A DNA stretch of 64,000 bases from Blastomussa wellsi (lineage: Eukaryota; Cnidaria; Anthozoa; Scleractinia; Plerogyridae). Below, one piece after another: positions 35,101 through 44,934 of this stretch. The notes below the pieces were generated by a model. That model was not told where the DNA came from and did no database searches. It saw nothing but the letters and a program-made list of their open reading frames with translations. Positions within the stretch are counted from its first letter, which is position 1; each line of letters starts with the position of its first letter. The stretch is from NCBI GenBank assembly GCA_947652115.1, contig OX393567.1, positions 26,061,127 through 26,125,126 of the forward strand, written 5' to 3'. Made by a program: the position numbers and the translations under genes.

Positions 35101-37000
35101 GATTAGCAAGAAAGAAACTCCAAAGAATTGTGTTAAAAATCTACTTGTAATTATGTACTTTTAAGCCAAAACTCAAGCAAAATGGTGCCTACAAACAATA
35201 ACAGATGTGTGATCTTTTTCAATCAGACAAATAGAAAGCAGTTGGAGAACCAATCACATGAGATTCACGGATTTCAAATAGAACCCAGGCGAGTTTCTAC
35301 TAATTGGTGATAGCCCTCACACACATTGCTCTTTGAAGGGGCAATGTTCCTTCGTGATTTTAAAAGTGTATAATCAACTCGGCTCTGCCTTGATGACTAT
35401 TAATCACTCATAGAAAACTTGGCATCATATTTTAATTGTTGTACAGGTATAAAAGCAACCTAAATACATAATACTTACAAGAGCTTCATTCCTTTGCCTC
35501 ATGATTTCCTCTGCTGGCCTTTTCTTTCTCTTTTCTGGGATTTCAGATTCCTCTTGAGAGTCAAGATTGCTTCCTTGCACTCTAGAGTCACTGCTTTTGT
35601 AATTATCTGTGCATGAACTGGGAAAAGACTTAAAAGAATGGTTACTCCTTTTGCTACCTGAATATAAAGAAGATGGTAAAACACAAGGAAGGTCATCACT
35701 ATCCTCACAACTGTTAGTGTCATGTTGAAATGGAGATGATTCTACAAGTCTTAGTTCTCTGTCATAGCACTCCTTTTCAGCAGACTTGTCCTTACATGGT
35801 GGTTGTGCCTTATTTGTTTGTGGCTTTTCTGCCTTAGCTAAAACACAGTTACTCTGGTTTGGTTTTTGTGTTTTGGTGGAATGTGAAAGCAAACTGCTTA
35901 GATCTTCTTGACTGTCATCATCTGAGAAGGAGAGATCAACAATTTCACTTGTCCGCTTGTTCTTTGTCATAATTGTTTTGCTTTCTTCCCCTTTGTGACA
36001 ATGTGTATCCTTGGAAATTTGATTTGAGTAGCTTTTCTCAGATCCTCTAACCTTCATTCTGTTCTTCAAAGTGCTAAATAAGCTTTTCCTTTCTTCTTGT
36101 ACTATCATTACATCGTCATCGTCATCTACGTCAGTATACTGATCAGTGCCACTAGAATCATTGTTACTTTGCAATGACGTTGCCCTATTAACAGACATTT
36201 CTGAATTCTTGGATGTTACAGAATCCATAGAATACTTTCTAATGTGACCATGGTGTTGGGTTTCCAATGAAACACTTGCAGCATCAATATGGTCAATATT
36301 AACCACCGCAGGAAACTGAAATAATTTTACAAGATCAGAAAATAAATGTCAATTTTCCATAATACACAATACACTAGCACCAATCAGTTATGCACCTATC
36401 AATGTTAAGCCTGAGGGAGGGGGGTCGAGCATGGGTGGGGATTTTGACATTTTTTGAAAAGTTAAGTCAAATTCCCCACCTGCGGGACAATATAATTGGT
36501 CAAAAGTACCAAAATCTTCGACTTTCCACTATTAAAAATGGCGGCCATGTCAAAATTCCTGATAAAATCCCCACCCTGGGGACAAACCTCACAGTCAAAG
36601 TCCCGTGGGCAGCCCGACCGCCCTCCCTCGGGCTTAACATTGACAGGTGCATTGCAAGTATTGATTAAAAAAAGAACTGACGAAATCAATGATAATTCGT
36701 TCCTATCACACAAATGACAGTCGTCAATTGAGCGAGAATAACAAACTGTTTTAAGTTAAAAAATCGATTGTCAGGCCCATCCAGTCTCTTACAGTTCTGC
36801 ATGTTTTAATCACACGTATAAATGTCTGTAACAATCTTCCCGCTAACCTGCCCATCCAAAATTCTGTTGATTGTACGTGTTGCACTTCCTGTGATGGCCA
36901 AATCCTTTGCAACATCCTTGTGATCTACCTCTGGACAGACTGCCATAACACTGTCGATCATACTGTCTGTCACACTCTGATTTGCAGCTTTGTCCGCCAT
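27327..37000 (-). CDS. EME1: EME1, non-catalytic subunit of MUS81 structure-specific endonuclease, 12 exons, 730 aa
   Basis: The partner of MUS81 in cutting replication forks and recombination intermediates in the nucleus. Exons: 37000-36848, 36315-35479, 34933-34805, 34210-34169, 34033-33851, 32228-32136, 29912-29782, 29659-29390, 28986-28926, 28426-28301, 28028-27972, 27437-27327; total 2193 nt, all phases compatible. Exon 1 encodes a CUE-like fold (VCPEVDHKDVAKDL, TRTINRILDGQ). Exon 2 is an acidic, Ser-rich linker with two SIM-like motifs (DDDDDVMIVQEE, EIVDLSFSDDD). Exon 3 is a Lys/Glu coiled coil. Then comes the ERCC4-type domain: PGSITWQR, VMVSRVDVEEALVDLQ, FTKAVAEAPFK, MAAAIVSVYPSPQSLLQ and the C-terminal TSRRIGPELSRRI of the helix-hairpin-helix region. 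The catalytic GDX(n)ERKxxxD of XPF/MUS81 is absent, as expected for EME1. Confidence 0.93.
27505..27524. promoter_or_regulatory. Adjacent CRE and AP-1 type sites in the last EME1 intron
   Basis: TGACGTCA (27509-27516) is directly followed by TGACTCA (27517-27523). The pair lies about 70 bases 5' (on the gene strand) of the final exon. The sites are seen in sequence; any regulatory role is inference. Confidence 0.4.
27701..27859. mobile_element. GC-tipped MITE family, copy c, in EME1 intron 11
   Basis: Third and best-kept copy of the family at 6266 and 14331: 'aggagctgatccaggatttt' to 'tagatccgcccctgct', with inner complementary arms 'aggagggggtgcaccac' and 'gtgggcaccccctgcaccct' and the block 'gccgcaggtcatctcaggga'. 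Confidence 0.85.
30602..31746. mobile_element. Large palindrome, ~520-bp arms, foldback element in EME1 intron 6
   Basis: The left arm (about 30602-31121) and right arm (about 31226-31746) are reverse complements over their whole length with scattered mismatches and small gaps; the spacer is about 104 bases. It begins 'gcacaggcagcccaagctca' and ends with the complement. Open frames inside are short and antisense. It looks like a foldback or long-TIR DNA element without a transposase. The right arm touches a Penelope-like fragment. Confidence 0.88.
31770..32119 (+). mobile_element. Penelope-like element 3' fragment with degenerate hammerhead, in EME1 intron 6
   Basis: The translation of 31770-31869 ends TLEQKFIFQIGTLNPHGINE plus the same tail as the copy at 26565-26750, then the shared 3' region with a damaged hammerhead-like motif (31959-32006: core altered to CAGGCGA but stem II, GAAA and stem I kept) and the pLTR-like end 'agaaacttaccccctctatt'. 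The fragment stops about 17 bases from the splice donor of EME1 exon 6. Confidence 0.7.
32767..33556. mobile_element. Inverted-repeat element with 'cgcgaaat' motifs, in EME1 intron 5
   Basis: The ends are inverted: 'gggcttctgatatttcgcg' at the left and the complement of 'aggccttctgataattcgcg' at the right. Subterminal zones are packed with 'ccgcgaaat', 'cccgcgaaat' and their complements (about 32785-32845 and 33445-33535). Clustered subterminal motifs resemble transposase-binding repeats of DNA transposons. No transposase remains in the roughly 600-base centre. Confidence 0.65.
34605..34735. mobile_element. Small MITE in EME1 intron 3
   Basis: Arms of about 38 bases: 'gactggatcaactcagattg' plus 'ctgatttgaataag' on the left and its complement on the right ('cttattcaaatcagctacct', 'gagttgatccagtgtgac'). 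Its right end lies about 70 bases from the exon 3 donor. Confidence 0.75.
36391..36651. mobile_element. MITE with ~30-bp TIRs in EME1 intron 1
   Basis: Ends 'tgcacctatcaatgttaagc' plus 'ctgagggaggggg' and the complement ('ccctccctcgggcttaacat', 'tgacaggtgca'). A second, inner inverted pair ('ggtggggattttgacat' against 'atgtcaaaattcc' and 'aaatccccaccctgggg') makes it a nested palindrome. Confidence 0.8.
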
Positions 37001-39185
37001 TTTGGATTGCGCGCTTTTCGTAAAACCGCATTTGCATTACGGGCTCAGATGCGTCGTAAAAGGAGGCCTAGTCAGGGGGCGTGGCAAAGGCATATCAAGA
37101 AGCAAATATCGTCTAATGACCATTTCAAGAGGAACTCTCCAAATGTTTGCCTACGTCTGGGACCCTCCCTATGAAAAATTCCTCTCATCTCTTGTATTCC
37201 ATCCATTTCAAGTTCCCATACTCTTTGGTGGTTGGTGGTAAGGAAGTTTGCATTTTTTTACTGATGGATGAAATTAAATTAATTTTACCTTTCACTCCAT
37301 TCTGTTATATTCTCGTGCTTATGATTCAATCTGTAACACACAGCACAGGCCAAGGCACTTAAAAGCGTTTGGTTCCTCAGTCCTCACGTCTTGAACAATT
37401 TATATTACACGTCTTTTTATGGATTTCATACTCATGGGGAGTCTTGATTGATGCTTTTACATTCCATATTTAAATATGATTCTTCAACTTTTTGCTTATA
37501 GAAGGAATCCGTCCGACCAGCTTTGAAACCTCTGAAAAATGGGGGATTATATATGGAACGTTCTTAGCTTTTATAAGCTATTTTGTGCTGATCTGTCTAA
37601 GATAGGTCAGTTGACAAAAGGCTTAAAAGAAAAAGAAAGATAAAATTGTCTCGCCTTTAGCTGTTTTTGTCCAACTAACAGTATCTTGATAAGTATTCAG
37701 TTGTTGGCCCGTAAATACAATTTATATTGATTGTAAAGGAAATAACAACATGTGATGAAGATAGTGCTGAAGATATCCAGCAAGAGCTCGAAATTAAATT
37801 TGCTCTCCTTCGACGGTAGTGCTCTAAAAAGAGTAGACTGGATGCACATTGTACAAGTGAATCGCTAAAAACACGGCAAACCACAAACTACTTTAACAAC
37901 AACAACGTTTATTACTTCTTCAAACATGATGCTGTACATCACTAGGATATTTATCTTCTGCTCTAAGATTTTTAAGGGGAAGCTTGTGATCTTTGTTATC
38001 AGCAAAGCTTTAATTTGCGAGGCTGTTTTAGTTTCCGTTAGGAAGTATTTTGTCTTGAACGGAAGGTATATAAAAATTACCGAGCCCCAACTGCTTGTCA
38101 TTTTACTCGTAATCCGGCTCAAAATTCTCCACCACGTTGTTGCAACGGACGTGATTTCCGCAAACAGTTCTCTTCAGGGAATAAAGCTCCAAGAAGTTAG
38201 CCGTCAAATAGGACTAAATAGTACAACGCTACTTGAGTTAAAAAAAATATGATGATTTAAGATTAATTTTATCTTGAACAATATAAAGTTAATCGTGTTC
38301 TGAGTTTTAAAACGCACTGGTGATATCATTTGTCAAACATAACTGCTTACGGCAAACTGCAGGATAATCATAAAACCCAAACAGAAGATGAAAAGATCAG
38401 TATTAAAATACCCTTAAGCATCATAAAGGTATGTTGTTAGAGGGATGTAAGTTGGAAGCTATGTCGCATGTTTTTAATTTGCCAATGTTTTTTAATCTTT
38501 TTACATGGAAGAAATCGAGAAATCGGGGGTGAAAGATAGAAATATTTCTTTAAAAAGACAAAAAGCATCCTGTAAAACGAGTGACTTTTTCCCTCAAAAA
38601 TTAAATATAATAGAGAAATATTATTTGCTACTAATTTTCAGTAAAAATTACAAATGTGCTGTCCTCAAGAGCAAACAAAAATGTCTTCATTAAAAGCTGA
38701 AATTATATATGATTACAAAAGCGTTTTCATTGCATCCGGCATTTAAAACTCTTTTATCCGAACAGAGTCCATGAGCATTTAAAATTAGTAATGATTACAC
38801 AAAATAAAAGTTGCTTCTGTAGTTACAATTCTTCGCCATGATGGTATCAGGAGAAAAACACAAATTACAGGGCTGGTATTGTGCAATGCAAAGGTTTTGA
38901 CAGGTAAAAATGGCCCCGTGAACAAAAGAAATTTGTTTCTTAGTTTCCCTGATAAACATCTAGCACAAAGCAATGATATTGAATGAAAACGCGGAGATTT
39001 AATTGTGCCAAGAAATAAAAAATGTACTTGTTAATGAGGAGAGACCGGATATGCATTAACTTACTAATTGCAAGCAGTGAGCGAGAGAACAAATATTCCC
39101 TGAGAGGGGAAGAACATCTTATTTAATGACGATAGTGAACACGTAATTAAAAGTATAATTGAAGTGTTGATAGAAAATGTTCAGA
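37001..39185. other. Intergenic region, no gene recognised
   Basis: The sequence is AT-rich with only short open frames on both strands. The longest (37926-38252, plus, 108 codons) overlaps an antisense frame and shows no motif, signal peptide or splice support. I see no element with clear ends here. Confidence 0.5.
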
Positions 39186-39193
39186 ACGGAAAG

Positions 39194-39312
39194 TATATAT
39201 AAGCTTTGCTATTTTCATGCGAAGTTCGCTTTCATTCGGTGCCAGCCGGGATCAATCGCACAAATCTTAGTTTGCTTCGACCACAACTTGAAGAAGCGAC
39301 ATCAACTTGCAG
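39194..39312 (+). promoter_or_regulatory. Likely TATA box and non-coding first exon of the neuropeptide gene
   Basis: TATATATAA at 39194-39202 stands about 25-30 bases before a GC-richer stretch (from about 39226, 'cattcggtgccagccgggat') that ends at a good donor, CAG|GTATAA, after 39312. The acceptor TTTTCAG at 40297-40303 lies 7 bases before the coding ATG, implying a 5' UTR intron (39313-40303). Seen: the sites. Inferred: that they belong to one transcript. Confidence 0.5.
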
Positions 39313-39593
39313 GTATAATTGTATACATGTTTAATTTTCTTGTGAGGCTATCTATCTTCTTACGCTAGTTTGTTTAGTTTTTCTATTGCATTTTCAAATT
39401 ATTTTATTTGCAGCGGCCTAAACAACAAAAACTCAGCAACACGTAAACTGAATTTTGAACATTTTGGTAAAATTAAACAGTTGTTGATCTAGGCGAGCTA
39501 AGACTACAACGTTTTTCAAGAAGCCTTTTCGAAGTTTTTTATGCATGTTGTCTGATTTTTAAATTAGATTAATATTAGCTAAAAAGTTTACGA

Positions 39594-42217
39594 GTTCCCT
39601 TTAATATTATCCAACTGAAATCGAAATATGCGTTATAAAAATGTTTCACAATGTTTTCGAAATGCAACGAAAGGCTGAACAAAAATATAGTTCATTTTTG
39701 TAAACTTCCGTAAAAGGCTTAAGTTTTATGTCTTGAACGTTCTTACTTCGCTTTCATTTTTAACGTAAAATCTCACCCTTAACGGGTATACAGTCATGGC
39801 ATTCGTCACTTTTCCTGGTTGACTTCGGTTCGGTTCTTCGAGTTCAGTTCCTGTTGAAGATCTTTTCGATAATCACCCAACGCCCAGATTTGATATTGAA
39901 TGCGCGTGAATGACTATTCACCAGCGTCATAAGAAGGGATTCTCTTTGATCTCTTTTGTTGCCTTAACTTTTCATGGTTTCTTTTTGTATATAAGGTATT
40001 TCGTTTTTCCTTGTTTTTATGTTGTAATATGACTTCATCCATTATTCTTCTTGAAAGCTTTACATCTCCCCCGATCTATTACAAAGAAAAAAGAACTGAA
40101 TATTTAATGTAACACGAGTGAAATTACTGCTGAAAACAACACCTGTCTACTTGACAAGTGAAAACAATGACCCAGTAGTGCTAAAGGGAAACAGACACTG
40201 AACGCTTTTGAGAAAAAGGGTTACTTGTTAGCCCAGTCAAGGTAAGCACTAGGTATTAAAACAATTAATTATACAACAAACTATGAATTTCCTTCCTTTT
40301 CAGATTAAGGATGTTTTTAAGACTCGTCGTCTTCTTTTCTGTGGTTTGCCTAGCAAGTTGCGAAATAGAGAAAAAATCTGAAAATCCTCCATTACTCCAG
40401 GCACTTAACTCGAAATATTTTGGCCATATTAGGGGAAAAAGAACGGTAAGATTAAGGACAGTAAATAATTCCAAGATTCAATGTACGTGTTTATTATTAA
40501 CTATATAAATTTGTCAGTAAGTTCTGTTAGTTATTTGTAATTCATTAGGGGCGCTGTTACGAGCGTCACTCCTCCTAATGATGTATTCACACCAAACAAA
40601 CTGTGGTCTACTCTTGTTAAAAATTTATATGCCAGTGTACTGACGTTATAAATGGAATGATAATGATATCTTTGTGATACCAACAGGAGCCTTGGATCTC
40701 AACTTAAAACAATACAGTTGAAACAGACATTTTCAAGTTTGGCCCTTGTGGTTTCAGCTAAGAACTAATTGTGGTTTCCCCTTCCTTGAACAATTTACTA
40801 GATGTTTGATATTGAATTCTAGGCGCATTTTGAGTATGCAAAAGTACTTAATCATAATTTTAGTACCATTTTACAAGTAAAAAAAGAACAAAACAATCCC
40901 CATTATAAAAGATAAATAGCATTTTTCTCGAATCTTTTTGTAACCGAACAGAAAAAGTTGAATTAGCTATAAGGATCGATATCAGTTTTCCGTGCTTGTG
41001 CTTGCCAATACCTCTTTGTCTTTAATTGGCTGTGATCACATCATCTGATGCCAGTTTTTCCTTATTTTCTATCAATACAGGACGCGGAAGACTATCCCCC
41101 AGGCTTGGAAGAGGCACTGAGTAATGCTTATTATGGACATATTCGTGGCAAAAGAACGGTAGAAAAAGGATTAAACTTTTACTGTGTAAACTAAAACACG
41201 TTCATATTCAAAAACGTACAGACTCGCCGCAAGTTCCCTTTAATGTTATCCAACTGAAATCGAAATATGCGTTATAAAAATGTTTCACAATGTTTTCGAA
41301 ATGCAACGAAAGGCTGAACAAAAATATAGTTCATTTTTGTAAACTTCCGTAAAAGGCTTAAGTTTTATGTCTTGAACGTTCTCACTTCGCTTTACTTGTC
41401 ATTTTTAACGTAAAATCTCACCCTTAACGGGTATACAGTCATGGCATTCATCACTTTTCCTGGTTGACTTCGGTTCGGTTCTTCGAATTCAGTTCCTGTT
41501 GAAGATCTTTTCGATAATCACCCAACGCCCAGATTTGATATTGAATGCGCGTGAATGACTATTCACCAGCGTCATAAGAAGGGATTCTCTTTGATCTCTT
41601 TTGTTGCCTTAACTTTTCATGGTTTCTTTTTGTATATAAGGTATTTCGCTTTTCCTTGTTTTTATGTTGTAATATGACTTCATCCATTATTCTTCTTGAA
41701 AGCTTTACATCTCCCCCGATCTATTACAAAGAAAAAAAGAACTAAATATTTAATGTAACACGAGTGAAATTACTGCTGAAAACATTTCCCCTTCCTTGAA
41801 CAATTTACTAGATGTTTGATATTGAATTCTAGGCGCATTTTGAATATGCAAAAGTACTTAATCATAATTTTAGTACCATTTTACAAGTAAAAAAAGAACA
41901 AAACAATCCCCATTATAAAAGATAAATAGCATTTTTCTCGAATCTTTTTGTAACCGAACAGAAAAAGTTGAATTAGCTATAAGGATCGATATCAGTTTTC
42001 CGTGCTTGTGCTTGACAATACCTCTTTGTCTTTAATTGGCTGTGATCACATCATCTGATGCCAGTTTTTCCTTATTTTCTATCAATACAGGACGCGGAAG
42101 ACTATCCCCCAGGCTTGGAAGAGGCACTGAGTAATGCTTATTATGGACATATTCGTGGCAAAAGAACGGTAGAAAAAGGATTAAACTTTTACTGTGTAAA
42201 CTAAAACACGTTCATAT
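39594..42217. repeat. Local duplication that added a peptide exon and lost a signal exon
   Basis: Block P (about 39594-40131) reappears at 41234-41781; block Q (about 40775-41212) reappears directly after it at about 41782-42217. In the original order P and Q are separated by 40132-40774, which holds coding exon 1 (signal peptide plus first peptide); in the copy that piece is missing. Block Q contains the peptide exon, so exons 41081-41158 and 42091-42168 are identical. Divergence between copies is low (few substitutions, for example one 11-base indel near 41395), so the event is recent. Confidence 0.9.
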
Positions 42218-44179
42218 TCAAAATTAATTACCAGAAAACCTGCCTTTGAGCCGAGCAGTAGAAAGCCTTCGGGAGTTGAACTATATTTCTTGCAAACATC
42301 GTCTTTTGTTCAGTAAACCATTATGGCCAGTATTGGTTGTCACAATTAGGAACACTTATCTTCGATCAGTTACACTAATTCAATTCGTTTTCTAAGAGCC
42401 ACAGTTATATCATGTCGAGTGTATTTCCAGTGTTTATTACTTTATTGGCATGTAAATTGTTTTTTATTCATTTCATAGAAAGATTTAGAAGACGATCCAC
42501 CATTAGAAGAAGCCCTTAATTCAGCGTATTTTGGACATATCCGTGGAAAACGAACGGTAAGAATTATTTCCATAAAACGTGAATCGTGGGATGCTAATAG
42601 GGGGTATCTCCACATCAGGCTAAAGATCAATAGAAAATTTCCCGTTTCCAGTGCAAAAGGAATAAGCTTTCTAGCAACCAAACAGCATGAAATAAATGTA
42701 TATAATTTGTTATTTACGAGACCAAGTCAAAGGACCAAAGTTAATTATTAAAGTGCCTCGGAAGCAAATTGTTTTTTCACATTTTTATAAAATATAGCCT
42801 TAGAAATACACGATTTTAAAGTTTAAGATGTTTACGGTTAAAATTGACGATTTTACAAGCCCTTGAAGTTGTGATATGTTGCCCTCAAAATGGTATTCCA
42901 ATTGCGCGGCCAAAAAGCCACATGACATGGTTCTGACGTCATTTGGGTACCAGAAGTGGCGGATAGTAAGGAAGGAAAGCGACAACGAGGGAAATATTTC
43001 GTTGCTGGTGTCCCTGCTCATTTCAGACTCGTTTGACGTGTCTTTTGCCTCTAAAAACAACTTGCTTACAGTAGAATTTATGTACATACACAAACTTTTG
43101 GCACCCAAATGGCGTCACGCCATGCAATTTAGGACCCATTCCTCTGACCATATTAAGGGAAAAATAGTACAACTTCATGGGCTTGTAAAATCGTCAAAAA
43201 AAATTCTCTTCATAGGCACTTTAAGTATATTTTCTTCTCATCGAGAAAGAACATCAAGAACGCGATAAGCTGATTTATTGATCAGGAGAATTTGCATTTG
43301 TTTTACTTACTTTACAGCTAGAAGGTTGGGGTTATAATCCTGCGCTTCGCGAAGCTCTCAATAGGCAGTATTTTGGCCACATTCGGGGAAAAAGGACGGT
43401 AAGAAATCAAGTTAAACATGCTGGACACGTTTCGCGTCACATAAAAAACAATGCAAATTAAAACTGTGTCGAAACGTTCATGCGGAGCTCAGTAGCTTGT
43501 TGGTTTTGTTTTTGCTACAGGAAGGCTGGGGATCAAATAAAGATTTGTTGTCGGCGTTAAAAAATGCCTACATGGGCCACATCCGTGGAAAAAGAGAACA
43601 GGTATGAACAGAGAATTTGTCTTGCACCTTTAATCTTCCGCAGTTCTCTTACAAAAGATGACGCTAAACTGATATGAAGTTTAAATCAAAGGGAGCTATT
43701 TTAATGTTAACGGAAAGACGTGGACATAGAAATCTGTCAATTTCCTATGCACGACCATTTAAATGGTTGGTACTTGGATCCAGTTTTTTCTCTGTGGACT
43801 CGAGCAATAGAGAAGATCATAAAAAAATATAGAGACGATTTAAAACAGCGAGAACGAAATAACAGAGCAATAACTCAGTCAAGACTCGGGCAGACAAACC
43901 AGAGTGGAGGAAGATTTGAAGATTTCTTCTAGCGTGAGGCTGGGGCGTTCCAAAAATAATTTTTTGAAACGAGAACTTCTCTTACACTCCCTCTATTTCT
44001 CTCAAAGCACGCTAATGTTATCTGAGTTTGGTGGGGGATTGGAGTTCCAATCTATTTTCAGGCCTTCCGAGCTTCGTTTTTGGGGAGCTCGGAATTATGA
44101 AGCAATGACGTTTATATTTTTATTTTATTGTTATTGTGTTTTATATTTTCAGGAAAAAGAGGAAAAGTCAGCTCAATAA
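40311..44179 (+). CDS. HIR-amide type neuropeptide precursor, 7 coding exons, 185 aa, six peptide copies
   Basis: A secreted prohormone to be cut into amidated peptides for neuronal signalling. Exons: 40311-40445, 41081-41158, 42091-42168, 42479-42556, 43318-43398, 43521-43601, 44153-44179; every exon is a multiple of three, so all introns are phase 0. MFLRLVVFFSVVCLASC is a signal peptide. Each of the first six exons then ends with one peptide: KYFGHIRGKR, AYYGHIRGKR (twice, identical), AYFGHIRGKR, QYFGHIRGKR, AYMGHIRGKR. KR is the prohormone convertase site and the preceding Gly is the amide donor, giving ...GHIR-NH2. Units start with acidic and Pro residues (EDYPPGLEEAL), typical of cnidarian N-terminal trimming. 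HIRamide peptides have, as I recall, been reported from Nematostella. The last exon is a short acidic tail; AATAAA overlaps the stop and recurs near 44298. Confidence 0.9.
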
Positions 44180-44934
44180 AGACCTGTTGAAGACCTCGAG
44201 TCATTATTATACGTTAAATTACTGAGAGAATTTGATGATGAGTGAAAAATACATTGCCAGTCCCTAATTTTCATTACAATTTGCAAATGTAAAATACAAA
44301 ATAAAAGTTTAACTGAAGAAGCAGACGAAGTTGAGTTGCACTGTTAGTTGTTTGCTCATGAGAAAAAATAAAGAAGTGAGCTAAAAGCACATAAAATTCC
44401 AAAAACAACTGAATTAACAAAACGAAATTTTGCATCATCAATAACAAATTGTATTAGCTATCAAACATGCAGGAAATCCACCACAATTTGTCTTAAAGGC
44501 CAGCGATGGATACAGCTGACATTAAGAGCATGCGTAGTAAATGAGATTTACATTTTTCGTTGTCGCTTCGTATCTGCCTCCCAACAATTTCAGTTGGCAA
44601 ATGTTGCTCCGTTTACTCTTGTAACACTAACTTGCTAGTATTTTATAACGCAATATCCAAGGTAATTTGAATAGCGATGTTAATCGTTATGTCATCTATT
44701 GTCACTAATGTGCCAACCAATCTAGTCAGGGTCTAACTACATAACTGCCGCGCATGCGTTTGTGAATAGGAGAGAATAGGATTGCGGGCTCCTTTTGTCG
44801 CCCGCAATTATATAGCGAGCTTACATTTCAGTTCCGTGCACATTTGTGTTCTTTGTACATTGGGAGAAAGTAATTCCATGTGTTAAAATATACAACAATC
44901 GGTGAAGTTTCTTTTCGTTGCGTTAGCTCCCAGT
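44180..44934. other. Convergent 3' intergenic region
   Basis: This lies between the stop of the neuropeptide gene (+) and the stop of the first SGNH gene (-). It holds the likely poly(A) signals of the former (AATAAA at about 44176 and 44298) and a small inverted repeat near 44782-44808 ('attgcgggc' with 'gcccgcaat'). No gene is seen. Confidence 0.5.

Noticed and set aside
37926..38252. 108-codon frame with hydrophobic stretches
   Set aside because: Low-complexity AT-rich composition, an overlapping antisense frame, no motif and no splice partner.
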